This document shows positions 49,569-59,551 of a stretch of DNA of 64,000 nt, in pieces. The DNA lies in contig JAJDOG010000082.1 in NCBI GenBank assembly GCA_022340285.1, positions 31,195-95,194 of the forward strand, written 5' to 3'. The notes under the pieces are model-generated. The model saw only the letters and a list, made by a program, of their open reading frames with translations, made no database searches and was not told where the DNA came from. This DNA comes from Betaproteobacteria bacterium (lineage in GTDB: Bacteria > Pseudomonadota > Gammaproteobacteria > Burkholderiales > SG8-39). The translations under genes and the position numbers were made by a program. The stretch's first letter is position 1. Each line of letters begins with the position of its first letter.

Positions 49569-50441
49569 ATGCTATTCGCCTCCGCCCTCGTCTCCGGTCT
49601 CGGCCTGGGAAGCATGTACGGGCTTCTCGCGCTGGGGTTCTACATCACCTACTCGGTGTCGAGCACCGTCAATTTCTCGCAGGGCAGCTCGATGATGCTC
49701 GGCGCGGTGTTCGCCTACACCTTCGCGGTGACGTACGGCTGGCCGCTTGCGCCCGCGATAATCATGGCGCTCGTCCTGTGCGCGCTGTACGGCGTGGTCG
49801 TCGAGCGGGTCGCGATCCGGCCGTTCGCACTGCGCGGGTCGAGCGCGTGGCTGATGGCCACCGTGGCGATCGGGATCGTGGCCGACAACGCGGTGCTCTT
49901 CACGTTCGGCAAGGAGCCGCGCGGGTTTCCGATGCCGCTTGCCAGCGGGTCCGTCCAGATCCTGGGCATCGGCGTGTCGCCGCTGCAGCTCGCGATTCCG
50001 GTCATCGGCCTGGCCCTCGCCGGACTCCTGCACTTCTTCTCGCGGAAGACGCGCCTCGGCAAGGCGATGCTCGCGGTCGTGCAGAACCGCGATGCGGCGC
50101 GCCTGATGGGGATCAACGTCTCGGCGGCCGTCTCGCTGGCATTTGCCGTCTCGACGGTGTTCGCCGGCGTGGCCGGGATCATGATCGCGCCGCTCTTCAA
50201 CGTGCATTCCGACATGGGAACGCTTTTCGGCCTGAAGGCCTTCGCCGTCGCGATCCTCGGCGGCATCACGAGCGCGTGGGGCGTGATGATCGCGGGGCTG
50301 CTCTTCGGCGTCGTCGAGGGACTCATCACGGCCGGCCTGGGATCGACCTATACGCATATCCTGACGTTTGCGCTCGTGATCGTTGCGCTGGCGTTGCGGC
50401 CGAACGGTTTGTTCGGGCGCGCGGAAGTGAAGAAGGTATGA
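49569..50441 (+). CDS. Branched-chain amino-acid ABC permease (LivH-like)
   Basis: GLGLGSMYGLLALGFYITYSVSSTVNFSQGSSMMLGAVFAYT; AVAILGGITSAWGVMIAGLLFGVVEGL. Confidence 0.95.
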   Translation: MLFASALVSGLGLGSMYGLLALGFYITYSVSSTVNFSQGSSMMLGAVFAYTFAVTYGWPLAPAIIMALVLCALYGVVVERVAIRPFALRGSSAWLMATVAIGIVADNAVLFTFGKEPRGFPMPLASGSVQILGIGVSPLQLAIPVIGLALAGLLHFFSRKTRLGKAMLAVVQNRDAARLMGINVSAAVSLAFAVSTVFAGVAGIMIAPLFNVHSDMGTLFGLKAFAVAILGGITSAWGVMIAGLLFGVVEGLITAGLGSTYTHILTFALVIVALALRPNGLFGRAEVKKV

Positions 50442-52939
50442 GCGTCTCCGGGACCATGCCGCGATTGGGGCTGCTCCCCACGGCGCTGGTCGTCGTCTGC
50501 TTTCTGGGCATTGCGGGATTCGCCGCGGTGGCGAACGGCTATTACGTGTTCGTGATCGGAACGCTGGCACTCACCGCAATCGTCGGCATCGGACTGAACG
50601 TCCTGCTCGGTTTGACCGGACAGGTCTCGTTCGGTCACGTCGGCTTCTATGCCATCGGCGCCTACGCGGTGGCGATTCTCACCACGAAAACCGACATCGC
50701 CTTCTGGCTCGCCCTGCCGATCGCCGCGGTGCTCGCCGGGGTCACGGGCGCCCTGCTCGCGCTGCCGGCGGTGCGGGTGAAGGGTCCGTACCTCGCGATG
50801 GTGACGATCGCGTTCGGCTTCATCGTCGAGCACAGCGCCGTCGAATGGCGTGACCTTACCGGCGGCCAGAACGGGATCATGGGGATTCCCTCGCCGTCCG
50901 CGATGGGCATCGCGTTCGGCGAGCGCGGCGTGACGCTGCTCGCGATCCTGATCGCCGCGATCCTGCTTTACGCCTTCTGGCGGCTCTCGGTGAGCTCCTG
51001 GGGGCATGCGATGCGCGCGGTCAAGGACTCCGAAACGGCGGCCGAGTCGATTGGGCTCAACCCGGTCGCGATCAAGACCGTTGCCTTCGGCCTTTCGGCG
51101 TTCTGTGCCGGGATCGCCGGGGGGCTCTTCGCGCCGCTATCGAGCTTCGTCACGCCGTCGACCTTCACGTTTCTGCAGTCGATCCTCTTCGTGCTCGTGG
51201 TGATGGTCGGCGGCGCCGGCACCGTCACGGGTCCGATCATCGGCGCAGTCGTGGTAGTGCTGTTGCCCGAGGCGCTCGCCGGGCTTGCCGAGTACCGGCT
51301 GCTCTTCTTCGGCGGGCTGATGCTCCTCGTCCTGTGGGTGGCGCCGCAGGGCATCGTGGGTGCGGCGGCGCGGTTATTCGGACGACGCGCGGCCGCATGG
51401 AATGCGTCGGCGCAAGCTCCGGTGCGCGCCGGCGCCCTGCATTCCCAGCGGCGGCCGCTGATCCTCGAGAATCTCTCGATCAGCTTCGGCGGCCTCCAGG
51501 CCGTGAATGGTCTTGCCTTCACCGCTGATCCCGGTGCGGTGACCAGCCTCATCGGACCGAATGGCGCCGGCAAGACCACGGTGCTCAACATGCTGAGCGG
51601 CTTCTATCGGCCCGACAGCGGCACGATCCACCTCGGTGTCCAGGCGCTCGAGCGACGGCCTGCCTACTATGCGGCGCGCGCGGGAATCGCGCGGACCTAC
51701 CAGACCTCGCAGCTCTTCGGCAGCATGACCGTGCTCGACAACCTGGTGATCGCCCAGTCGCAGGGGCGGCTCGGCGTGCCGCTTTTTCGCGCAGAGCGCG
51801 CCGCCCGCCGGGACGCCGTCCTGCGTGCCGAGGCGCTCGCGACATTCGTCGGCTATCGCGGCGACCTGCTGCGCCGCGCCGCCGATCTCCCGCACGTCGA
51901 TCGCCGGCTTCTGGAAATCGCGCGGGCGCTCGCAACGGCGCCTGCGGCGCTGCTTCTGGACGAGCCCGCGGCAGGGCTTTCGCGCGAGGACAAGGAACAC
52001 GTCGGCAAGCTGCTGCGGGAAGTCGCTGTGGGCGGTGTCGCGGTCCTGCTGGTCGAGCACGACATGTCGCTCGTCATGGGGATCTCCGATCACGTCGTCG
52101 TCATCGACGCGGGCGCGCGCATCGCCGCGGGCTCGCCGCAGGACGTGCAGCAGGACCCGGCCGTGAAGCAGGCCTATCTCGGCGAGGGCGCGCGCGCCGA
52201 GGTGGCGGCGACGGAGCGCCGCGCGCCTGGCGAGCGGATGCTCGAAGTGGGCCGACTGACCGCCGGCTATGGCGCCGAGCCCGTGCTGCGCGAGGTCGGC
52301 CTCGACGTGCGGGAGCGCGAGATGGTCGCCGTGCTCGGCGCAAACGGGGCAGGCAAATCGACGCTGATGCGTGCGCTCGCAGGACTTCATCGTCCGGTCA
52401 CGGGCAGCATCGCCTTCCAGGGCGCCGAGCTCGGCGATATGCCGACGCATCGGGTCGTTGCCCAGGGCGTCGCCCTGGTCCCGGAAGGTCGTCAGGTCTT
52501 TCCCGAGCTGACGGTGCTCGACAACATCCGGCTCGGCGCTTTTCTGCGCAAGGACGCGACGGATGCCGAACTGGACGAACTGCTCGAACGTTTTCCGCGG
52601 TTGAGGGAACGGTTGCACCAGCGCGCAGGGCTGCTTTCGGGCGGCGAGCAACAGATGCTCGCGATCGCGCGAGGCCTGATGGCCAAGCCGAAGCTGCTGC
52701 TGCTCGACGAACCGTCGCTCGGACTGGCGCCAGCCGTGATCGCGGAATTGTTCCGCGTGCTGGACCGCCTGCGACAGGAGGAAGCCACGATTCTGCTCGT
52801 CGATCAGATGGCCGGTCTCGCGCTCGCGCTCTCCGATCGCGCGTACGTCATGGATACCGGCGTCGTCGCCGCGAGCGGCACCGCGGCGGAGATCGCGGCC
52901 GACGGCGCGCTCGAGCGCGCCTATCTGGGATCGAGCTGA
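50438..52939 (+). CDS. LivM-LivG-LivF fusion (permease + two ATPase domains) in one ORF
   Basis: ATG overlaps the LivH TGA. Permease NVLLGLTGQVSFGHVGFYAIGAY; first ATPase LIGPNGAGKTTVLNMLSGFYRP; second ATPase VLGANGAGKSTLMRALAGL...LLSGGEQQMLAIARGLMAKPKLLLLDEPSLGLAP. About 833 aa, no internal stop. Confidence 0.93.
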   Translation: MSVSGTMPRLGLLPTALVVVCFLGIAGFAAVANGYYVFVIGTLALTAIVGIGLNVLLGLTGQVSFGHVGFYAIGAYAVAILTTKTDIAFWLALPIAAVLAGVTGALLALPAVRVKGPYLAMVTIAFGFIVEHSAVEWRDLTGGQNGIMGIPSPSAMGIAFGERGVTLLAILIAAILLYAFWRLSVSSWGHAMRAVKDSETAAESIGLNPVAIKTVAFGLSAFCAGIAGGLFAPLSSFVTPSTFTFLQSILFVLVVMVGGAGTVTGPIIGAVVVVLLPEALAGLAEYRLLFFGGLMLLVLWVAPQGIVGAAARLFGRRAAAWNASAQAPVRAGALHSQRRPLILENLSISFGGLQAVNGLAFTADPGAVTSLIGPNGAGKTTVLNMLSGFYRPDSGTIHLGVQALERRPAYYAARAGIARTYQTSQLFGSMTVLDNLVIAQSQGRLGVPLFRAERAARRDAVLRAEALATFVGYRGDLLRRAADLPHVDRRLLEIARALATAPAALLLDEPAAGLSREDKEHVGKLLREVAVGGVAVLLVEHDMSLVMGISDHVVVIDAGARIAAGSPQDVQQDPAVKQAYLGEGARAEVAATERRAPGERMLEVGRLTAGYGAEPVLREVGLDVREREMVAVLGANGAGKSTLMRALAGLHRPVTGSIAFQGAELGDMPTHRVVAQGVALVPEGRQVFPELTVLDNIRLGAFLRKDATDAELDELLERFPRLRERLHQRAGLLSGGEQQMLAIARGLMAKPKLLLLDEPSLGLAPAVIAELFRVLDRLRQEEATILLVDQMAGLALALSDRAYVMDTGVVAASGTAAEIAADGALERAYLGSS

Positions 52940-52941
52940 CG

Positions 52942-53724
52942 CTACAACGCGGGCGGCTCGATCCAGTTGTGTAGCGCGATCCCGCCGTCCACGACCACCG
53001 TCGTGCCGGTCACGTATGCCGAGAACCGATCGGCCAGGAGCGCCACGGCCATGCCCGCGACGTCCTGGGGCGTGCCAAGGCGCCCGAGGCTTGTGCAGCG
53101 CGTGAGGCGCTCGACGCCCGCCCCCGTGGCGTCGAAACCCCCGCCCGGAATGGCGCCCGGCGCGATGGCGTTCACGCGGATGCCATGCGGGCCCAGCGCG
53201 CGCGCGAGTTCCTTCATCAGCATCGTCTGGCCCGCCTTCGACGCGCTGTAGTGCGGCAGGTTGCGCGGCGTCTCGGCGTGAAGCGACGTGAGGAACAACA
53301 TGCGGCCCTTCACCTTGCGCGAGATCATCTCGCGCGCGGCGCCGCGCGCGAGGGAAAAGCCAGCGTGGAGATTGACCGCGATCATCGCGTGCCACGTCTC
53401 GTCGCTGACCGCGAGGATGTTGTCCGACTCCAGGCGGCGCGGGCTCGCGCTATGGACGAAAACCGAGATCGAGCCGAGCGCATCGAGGGTGCGCTTCAGC
53501 AGCGTTGCCGGCCCCTCCGCAGTCGAGAGATCCGATGCGATGAACCGCGCGTCGCAGCCTTCCTTTTGCAACGCGGCGGCGATGGGCTCGCCGCGACCCG
53601 CGTCGATATCAGTGAGCGCCACGCGCGCCCCCTCGTGCGCCAGCGCCTCGGCGATTCCTCGCCCGATGCCCGATGCCGCGCCGGTGACCAGCGCCGTGTC
53701 GCCTTCCAGCAGCTTGCCGCTCAT
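52942..53724 (-). CDS. SDR family oxidoreductase
   Basis: GDTALVTGAASGIGRGIAEALAHEGARVALTDID; HYSASKAGQTMLMKELARALGPHGIRVNAIAPGAI. Confidence 0.94.
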   Translation of the reverse strand: MSGKLLEGDTALVTGAASGIGRGIAEALAHEGARVALTDIDAGRGEPIAAALQKEGCDARFIASDLSTAEGPATLLKRTLDALGSISVFVHSASPRRLESDNILAVSDETWHAMIAVNLHAGFSLARGAAREMISRKVKGRMLFLTSLHAETPRNLPHYSASKAGQTMLMKELARALGPHGIRVNAIAPGAIPGGGFDATGAGVERLTRCTSLGRLGTPQDVAGMAVALLADRFSAYVTGTTVVVDGGIALHNWIEPPAL

Positions 53725-53804
53725 GGACTCGCCTCCTCGTGTGACGAAAGCGTACACTTGCCGCCGCTTCCTGTCGCCCCGCCGCCATTGTTCGAGGAGA
53801 TCCG

Positions 53805-54212
53805 ATGAACGCACGTTCGAGCGCCATGGCGGTCGTCCCGCTGCTCACCCGCCTCCTCATCGCCCCGCTTTTTCTCGTGTCGGCGATCCGCTCACTCGGC
53901 GCCGTTGCAGGGACGGCCGGTTATCTCGGCAGGCTCGGCCTGCCCATGCCCGAAGTCATGGCGTGGATCGTGATCGTCGTCGAGATCTCCGGTGCGATCA
54001 TGCTGATCGTCGGCTGGAAGACACGCTTCGCCGCATGGATGCTGGCTGCGTTCGTGGTGGTCGCCACGCTCCTCGCGCATCGCTTCTGGGCTCTGGATCC
54101 CGCGCAGTACGTGAACCAGCTGAATCATTTTCTGAAGAATCTCGCCGTCCTCGGCGGCCTGCTGCTCCTGGCCGCGCATGGCCCGGGACGGCTGGCGTTC
54201 GACCGCCGCTAG
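53805..54212 (+). CDS. DoxX family membrane protein
   Basis: LTRLLIAPLFLVSAIRSLGAVAGTAGYLGRLGLPMPEVMAWIVIVVEISGAIMLIVGWKTRFAAW. Confidence 0.9.
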   Translation: MNARSSAMAVVPLLTRLLIAPLFLVSAIRSLGAVAGTAGYLGRLGLPMPEVMAWIVIVVEISGAIMLIVGWKTRFAAWMLAAFVVVATLLAHRFWALDPAQYVNQLNHFLKNLAVLGGLLLLAAHGPGRLAFDRR

Positions 54213-54257
54213 CGAACCCGCCTGTCGGCGCGGGTACACTGCGGGCTTTCGCCCGCC

Positions 54258-55406
54258 ATGACCAGCCTTTCCCGCGCATTCAACATCGAGGACCTGCGCC
54301 GCATCGCGCGCGCAAGGATTCCGCGCGCCATCTTCGATTTCTACGACGGCGGCGCCGAGGACGAGGTGACGCTGCGCGCCAACCGCGCTGCGTTCGAGCG
54401 CGTCCAGCTGCTGCCGAGAGCCCTGGTCAACGTCGCCGAGGTGGACACACGCGCCGCGCTGTTCGGGGTCGAGTCGCGGTTTCCGCTCGCCATCGCGCCG
54501 ATGGGCGCGGTCGGCGCCGGCCGACCGGGCGCAGACCTGTCATTGGCGCGCGCCGCGAAGGCCTACGGAATTCCGTACACGCTCGCGACGCCGGCGACTA
54601 CGTCGATCGAGCGTGTCGCGAACGAAGTGGGCGGGCGCCTTTGGTTCCAGCTCTACGTGCTGAACGATGCCGATTTTCGCCGCAAGCTGATGGAGCGCGC
54701 GCACGCGGCGGGCTACGAGGCGCTGCTCGTGACCGTGGACGTGCCGGTCGGCGGCAAGCGCGAGCGCGACTCGCGCAACGACTTCACGGCGCCGTTTCGT
54801 CCGACGTGGCGGAACTCGCGCGACTTCTGGCGCAAGCCTGCCTGGGTGATCGACATGCTGCGGAATGGCATCCCGCGCATGGAGAATCTCGATGGCTTCG
54901 TGCAGTGGTCGACTCGGGTGACCGATGCAGGCGCCGCGTCGGTCGGCCGCTCGCAGGACGCGTCCTTCGACTGGGAGGGATTGAAGCGGGTCCGGGACAT
55001 CTGGCCGGGCAAGCTCCTCGTCAAGGGAATCGAGCGCGCCGACGATGCCGAGCGTCTGCTCGCCATCGGTGGAGATGGTCTGGTGGTCTCCAATCACGGC
55101 GGACGGCAGCTCGACGGCGCGGCAGCGACGCTCGACGCCTTGCCGGCAATCGCCCACGCGGTCGGATCCCGGCTCACCGTGCTCCTCGACGGGGGCGTGC
55201 GCCGTGGCGTCGACATTCTGAAGGCGCGGGCGCTCGGGGCGCAGGCGGTGCTCGCAGGGCGCGCGCCGCTTTTCGGGGTGATGGCAGCCGGCGAGCCGGG
55301 CGCGCGCCGGGCGCTGGAGATTCTCACCGGCGAGTTCGAGCGCGCGATGAAGCTGGCGGGCGCGCGTACGATCACGGAAATCACGCCTGATCTGATTCGT
55401 CACTGA
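54258..55406 (+). CDS. FMN-dependent alpha-hydroxy-acid dehydrogenase/oxidase (LldD-like)
   Basis: FNIEDLRRIARARIPRAIFDFYDGGAEDEVTLRANRAAFERV; LVVSNHGGRQLDGAAATLDALPAI; LLDGGVRRGVDILKARALGAQAVLAGR. Confidence 0.95.
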   Translation: MTSLSRAFNIEDLRRIARARIPRAIFDFYDGGAEDEVTLRANRAAFERVQLLPRALVNVAEVDTRAALFGVESRFPLAIAPMGAVGAGRPGADLSLARAAKAYGIPYTLATPATTSIERVANEVGGRLWFQLYVLNDADFRRKLMERAHAAGYEALLVTVDVPVGGKRERDSRNDFTAPFRPTWRNSRDFWRKPAWVIDMLRNGIPRMENLDGFVQWSTRVTDAGAASVGRSQDASFDWEGLKRVRDIWPGKLLVKGIERADDAERLLAIGGDGLVVSNHGGRQLDGAAATLDALPAIAHAVGSRLTVLLDGGVRRGVDILKARALGAQAVLAGRAPLFGVMAAGEPGARRALEILTGEFERAMKLAGARTITEITPDLIRH

Positions 55407-55413
55407 GGCAGCC

Positions 55414-56502
55414 GTGGAATTCGCCGTCGATCTGCAACCCGCGCACGTCCGGTTCGGTGTCGGTGCGCGCGAACTGCTGCCGGAAGAGTGCGATCGCCTG
55501 GGCGTCGGGCGGGTCCTGCTGGTGTGCACGCCTTCCGGTGCGGCGCGCTATCGGACTGTCGCCGACGCACTCGGTTCGCGTCTCGTCGCGACCTTCGCCG
55601 AGGCCGAACCGCATTGTCCCGAGCCCGTCGTCGAGCGCTGCCGCGCGCTGTGGCGCAGCGCGGGCGCCGACGGGGTGGTGACGGTCGGGGGCGGCTCCAC
55701 GATCGGGCTCGGCAAGATCCTGACCGCGGAGGAGCGCGCGAAGTTCGTCTGCATCCCGACCACCTACTCGGGCTCCGAGATGACCGATATATTCGGGCGC
55801 AAGATCGGCAGGGAGAAACGCACCGCGCGCAATCCCGCGTGCCGCGCGCACACGGTTCTCTACGATCCCGAGCTGACGCTGGGGCTGCCGAGGCACGAAA
55901 CGGTGACCACCGGCATGAACAGCCTCGCTCACGCGGTCGAGGCGCTCTATCCGCCGCTGCCCAACCCGGTGGCTTTCGTGATCGCGCGCGAGGCGCTTCG
56001 CGCGCATCGCGACGGGTTGCCGGGCGCCGCCGCGAATCCGACCGACATCGACGCGCGATCGCAAGCGCTCTACGGGGGCTTTCTCGGTGGGCTGCTGGTC
56101 GGCATGACCGGGATCGCCCTGCATCACCGGCTGTGTCACGTGCTGGGCGGGCTCTTCGACCTTCCTCACGGCGAGACGAACAGCGTCGTGCTGGCGCACG
56201 TCGTCGCGTACAACGCGGCCGCCGCCCCGGAAGCCGCTCGCGCGATCTCCGACGTGTTCGGCGATGTCGAGCCCGCCCGCGCCATCGATGCCTTCGCGCG
56301 GCGCATCGGCGCGCCGACGAGTCTGCGGGAGATCGGCATGCCCGAGGACGGCGTCGACGCCGTGGTGAAGGAAACGCTGGCGCGAGGCGGCTGGAATCCG
56401 CGTGCGCCGGATGAGGCCAGCCTGCGCGAGCTCGTCCGCGCCGCGTGGGACGGGCAGCGCCCCCAGATTCATGCCACTTCAGAGGCTAATCGTATAACCT
56501 AA
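55414..56502 (+). CDS. Maleylacetate reductase / iron-containing alcohol dehydrogenase family
   Basis: GTG start; VVTVGGGSTIGLGKILTAEERAKFVCIPTTYSGSEMTDIFG; GLLVGMTGIALHHRLCHVLGGLFDLPHGETNSVVLAHVVAYN. Confidence 0.92.
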   Translation: MEFAVDLQPAHVRFGVGARELLPEECDRLGVGRVLLVCTPSGAARYRTVADALGSRLVATFAEAEPHCPEPVVERCRALWRSAGADGVVTVGGGSTIGLGKILTAEERAKFVCIPTTYSGSEMTDIFGRKIGREKRTARNPACRAHTVLYDPELTLGLPRHETVTTGMNSLAHAVEALYPPLPNPVAFVIAREALRAHRDGLPGAAANPTDIDARSQALYGGFLGGLLVGMTGIALHHRLCHVLGGLFDLPHGETNSVVLAHVVAYNAAAAPEAARAISDVFGDVEPARAIDAFARRIGAPTSLREIGMPEDGVDAVVKETLARGGWNPRAPDEASLRELVRAAWDGQRPQIHATSEANRIT

Positions 56503-56560
56503 GCGCTTGCCGCACGAATCAGGAAGTGTGCGCTGCGGCAATCCCGAAGGAGGAAACGAC

Positions 56561-57232
56561 ATGGGCGAGATGATCAAATTCAAGCGGCCCGACGGCAAGG
56601 AATGCGTCGGCTACTACGCGCGTCCTGCGGCCGGCGACAAGGCCCCTGGGGTCGTCGTCATCCAGGAATGGTGGGGGCTCAACGACCAGATCAAGGGCGT
56701 CGCGGATCGACTGGCGGCGGCCGGCTATCGCGCGCTGGTTCCCGATCTGTATCGCGGCAAGGTGACGCTGGACGCTGCAGAAGCGTCGCACATGATGACC
56801 AACCTCGATTTCAAGGACGCCGCGACGCAGGACGTGCGCGGGGCTGCGCAATACCTGAAGAAGGACAGTGCGAAGGTCGCGACCATGGGCTTCTGCATGG
56901 GTGGCGCCTTGACGATGCTCGCCGCGATGTACGTGCCGGAGACCGATGCCGTCTCGTCCTGGTACGGGGTGCCGCCGCCGGAGGCCGGCGACCCGAGCAA
57001 GATCCGCATTCCGGTGCAATGTCACGGCGCGCTGAAGGACGAGTATTTCACCCCTGCCTCGGTCGATGCATTCGAGGCCAAGCTAAAGCAGGGCAACGTG
57101 CCTCACGAGTTCCATCGCTACGACGCGAATCACGCGTTTGGCAACGAGACCGGCGCCAATCACCATCCCGCGTCGGCCAAGCTTGCGTGGGAGCGCACGC
57201 TCGCCTTCCTGAAGAAGCATATGCCGGCCTGA
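56561..57232 (+). CDS. Dienelactone hydrolase family protein
   Basis: GVVVIQEWWGLNDQIKGVADRLAAAGYRALVPDLYRGKVTLD; KVATMGFCMGGALTMLAA; YDANHAFGNE. Confidence 0.95.
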   Translation: MGEMIKFKRPDGKECVGYYARPAAGDKAPGVVVIQEWWGLNDQIKGVADRLAAAGYRALVPDLYRGKVTLDAAEASHMMTNLDFKDAATQDVRGAAQYLKKDSAKVATMGFCMGGALTMLAAMYVPETDAVSSWYGVPPPEAGDPSKIRIPVQCHGALKDEYFTPASVDAFEAKLKQGNVPHEFHRYDANHAFGNETGANHHPASAKLAWERTLAFLKKHMPA

Positions 57233-57263
57233 TCCGAGAGCAGTCGCGGAAAGTATCGGCGCT

Positions 57264-58952
57264 ATGCTCGACCTGGCGATTCGCGGCGCGACGGTGTACG
57301 ACGGGTCGGGGGCGCCGGCACGCCGTGTTGACGTCGGTGTGCGCGAAGGGCGTGTCACCACAGTTGGTCCCCTCGAGGAGGCGGCGCGCGAGACCGTGGA
57401 GGCGAACGGTCTTGCGCTCGCTCCCGGCCTCGTCGACGTGCACACCCACTACGATGCGCAGGCGACGTGGGATTCGACGCTCTCGCCATCGCCTTCGCTG
57501 GGCGTCACGACCGCGGTGATCGGCAACTGCGGCTTCGGCATCGCGCCGTGTCCGCCCGCGCATCGCGAGTTGCTGCTGAAGAACCTCTCGGTCGTCGAAG
57601 GGATGGATCTCGACGCGCTGCTTGCCGGCACGCAGTGGGATTTCGAGACGTTCGACGAATACCTGGCGGCACTCCGCCGGCGGCGGCTGTTCGCGAACGT
57701 CGCGGTGCTCGCCCAACACTCGACTATACGCACCGCCGTGATGGGCGAGGCGGCGTGCGAGCGCGCGGAAGTGACCTCGGACGAGTTGCGCCGGATGCGC
57801 GACATCGTGCGCGGCGCGATCCGCGCGGGCGCGATCGGGCTCGCTTCGTCCTTTTCGCCCAATCACAGCGGCTGGGGCTCGCGGCCGATGCCCTCGACAC
57901 TTGCCGCGGACGACGAGCTGGCCGCGCTGGTCGGCGTGCTGGGCGAAGAGCGCCGCGGGATGTTCGTTTCGGCGACCGGGCCGCGCGCGACGCCCGAGTA
58001 CATGGAGAACATCGCCGCGACGACCGGAAGGCCGGCGTTCATCGTCACGGTGCTCACCATGTACAATGACGCACATCCCGGTCAGGCCCTCGACTACTAC
58101 GAGCGCTGTCGCGCCGCGAACGAGCGTGGCCATGAAGTGTTCATCCACGCCAGCTGCCAGCCGCTCTCGTTCGATTTCACGCTGCGCGACCCCTACGTGC
58201 TCTACAGCCATGGTTCGTTCTCGCGCGTGAAGCAGGCGGACAAGGCGGATTTGCCGGCGGTTTACGGGGACCCCGCATTCCGTTCGGCCTTCCGCGCCGA
58301 TCTCGCGCGCCCGAAGGCCGGCATCATCTTCGCCGGTGATTGGGGCAAGATCGAGATCGGTCAGGCGGCGACCGACTCGATCCGCGCGCTCGAGGGCCGC
58401 ACGATCGCCGAGCTCGCGCGGGAGTCCCGCCGCGATCCGGTGGACGTTCTCTGCGAGACGGCGCTGGCCGACGGGCTCGACACCGTGTTCGTCGGCAAGT
58501 TCTTCAACAGCGATGACGACGGAGTCCAGCCACTCCTGCAGCATCCGGCCGGCGTGGTCGCCCTCTCGGACGCCGGCGCGCACCTCAAGTTCCTGTGCGA
58601 TGCAGGCTTCGGATTGCATTTCCTCGGGCACTGGGTGCGCGAGCGCGGCGCGTTCACTCTCGAAGAAGGCGTCCGTCGCCTGACCTGCGATCCGGCGCGG
58701 AAGTACCGCATCCCCGACCGCGGCCGCATCGCGCCCGGTGCCTGGGCCGACCTGCTGCTCTTCGATCCGAAGACCGTGGGCATCTCGAAGCTCGAGCGGG
58801 TGGGCGATCTTCCCGCCGGCGGGACGCGAATGATCCGGCGCCCGCACGGCGTGCATGGAGTGTGGGTGAACGGCGCGCAGGTGTTCGACGGCGAGCGGTA
58901 TGCTGCGCTCGAGGCCGGACCGGGACACGTGCTCGACCGTTTTCTTGATTGA
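57264..58952 (+). CDS. N-acyl-D-amino-acid deacylase-like amidohydrolase
   Basis: DLAIRGATVYDGSGAPARRVDVGVREGRV; APGLVDVHTHYDAQATWDSTLSPSPSLGVTTAVIGNCGFGIAP; GVVALSDAGAHLKFLCDAGF. Confidence 0.94.
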   Translation: MLDLAIRGATVYDGSGAPARRVDVGVREGRVTTVGPLEEAARETVEANGLALAPGLVDVHTHYDAQATWDSTLSPSPSLGVTTAVIGNCGFGIAPCPPAHRELLLKNLSVVEGMDLDALLAGTQWDFETFDEYLAALRRRRLFANVAVLAQHSTIRTAVMGEAACERAEVTSDELRRMRDIVRGAIRAGAIGLASSFSPNHSGWGSRPMPSTLAADDELAALVGVLGEERRGMFVSATGPRATPEYMENIAATTGRPAFIVTVLTMYNDAHPGQALDYYERCRAANERGHEVFIHASCQPLSFDFTLRDPYVLYSHGSFSRVKQADKADLPAVYGDPAFRSAFRADLARPKAGIIFAGDWGKIEIGQAATDSIRALEGRTIAELARESRRDPVDVLCETALADGLDTVFVGKFFNSDDDGVQPLLQHPAGVVALSDAGAHLKFLCDAGFGLHFLGHWVRERGAFTLEEGVRRLTCDPARKYRIPDRGRIAPGAWADLLLFDPKTVGISKLERVGDLPAGGTRMIRRPHGVHGVWVNGAQVFDGERYAALEAGPGHVLDRFLD

Positions 58953-58963
58953 CAGGAGGAATC

Positions 58964-59551
58964 ATGAATCGCATCGAGGAGCGCAACAGCTTGATCGCGT
59001 CCGCGGTCGCCGACGTCCGCGCCATTGAGGCGGGCGAAGGCGTCACCCGCGAGAGCCTCGGAAAGATCCGCACGCGTCTCGCGAAACTCGCGGAGCGCAC
59101 GGACCTCTTCACCCTCGATGATTTCCCGCCGCCGAAGCCCGGCGATCGACGCAGCTCGTGTCTCTACCGGCTCGCCGAGGATGACGACCACCGGTTTGCG
59201 CTTTACGCGAACACCGGCAACGGCAGCTACGCGTCGCCGGCGCACAATCACACGACCTGGGCCGTCATCGTCGGGGTGAGCGGCGAGGAGCTGAACCGCC
59301 TCTACGATCGCATTCCTGGGGGCGGCGTGCGCGAGAAGGGCCAGCACGTCGTGCGGCAGGGCACCGGCGTCGCGTTCATGCCGGACGATTTCCACTCCAT
59401 CCACATCGACGGAGCGGTCCTGAATTTCCACATGTACGGCCTCGCGCTTGAGCAGCTGCCACGGCGGGAATACTACGACCCCGCGAAAGACGCCTGGGCG
59501 GTGTACCCGCCACACTCCGACATCCGCGAAGCGCGCCCCGGACGCGCATGA
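58964..59551 (+). CDS. Cysteine dioxygenase-like cupin protein
   Basis: SPAHNHTTWAVIVGVSGEELNRLYDR; GTGVAFMPDDFHSIHIDGAVLNFHMYGLALEQLPRREYYD. Confidence 0.8.
   Translation: MNRIEERNSLIASAVADVRAIEAGEGVTRESLGKIRTRLAKLAERTDLFTLDDFPPPKPGDRRSSCLYRLAEDDDHRFALYANTGNGSYASPAHNHTTWAVIVGVSGEELNRLYDRIPGGGVREKGQHVVRQGTGVAFMPDDFHSIHIDGAVLNFHMYGLALEQLPRREYYDPAKDAWAVYPPHSDIREARPGRA

Noticed and set aside
49778-52939. LivM-G-F fusion starting inside LivH
   Set aside because: The first ~220 residues are out-of-frame LivH sequence; the true start is ATG at 50438.
51374-53395. 673-aa minus-strand ORF
   Set aside because: Antisense to the LivG/LivF part; only its N-terminal part overlaps the true SDR gene, in another frame.
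53288-55390. 700-aa plus-strand ORF
   Set aside because: Runs antisense to the SDR and out of frame through DoxX and the FMN oxidase; no motifs.
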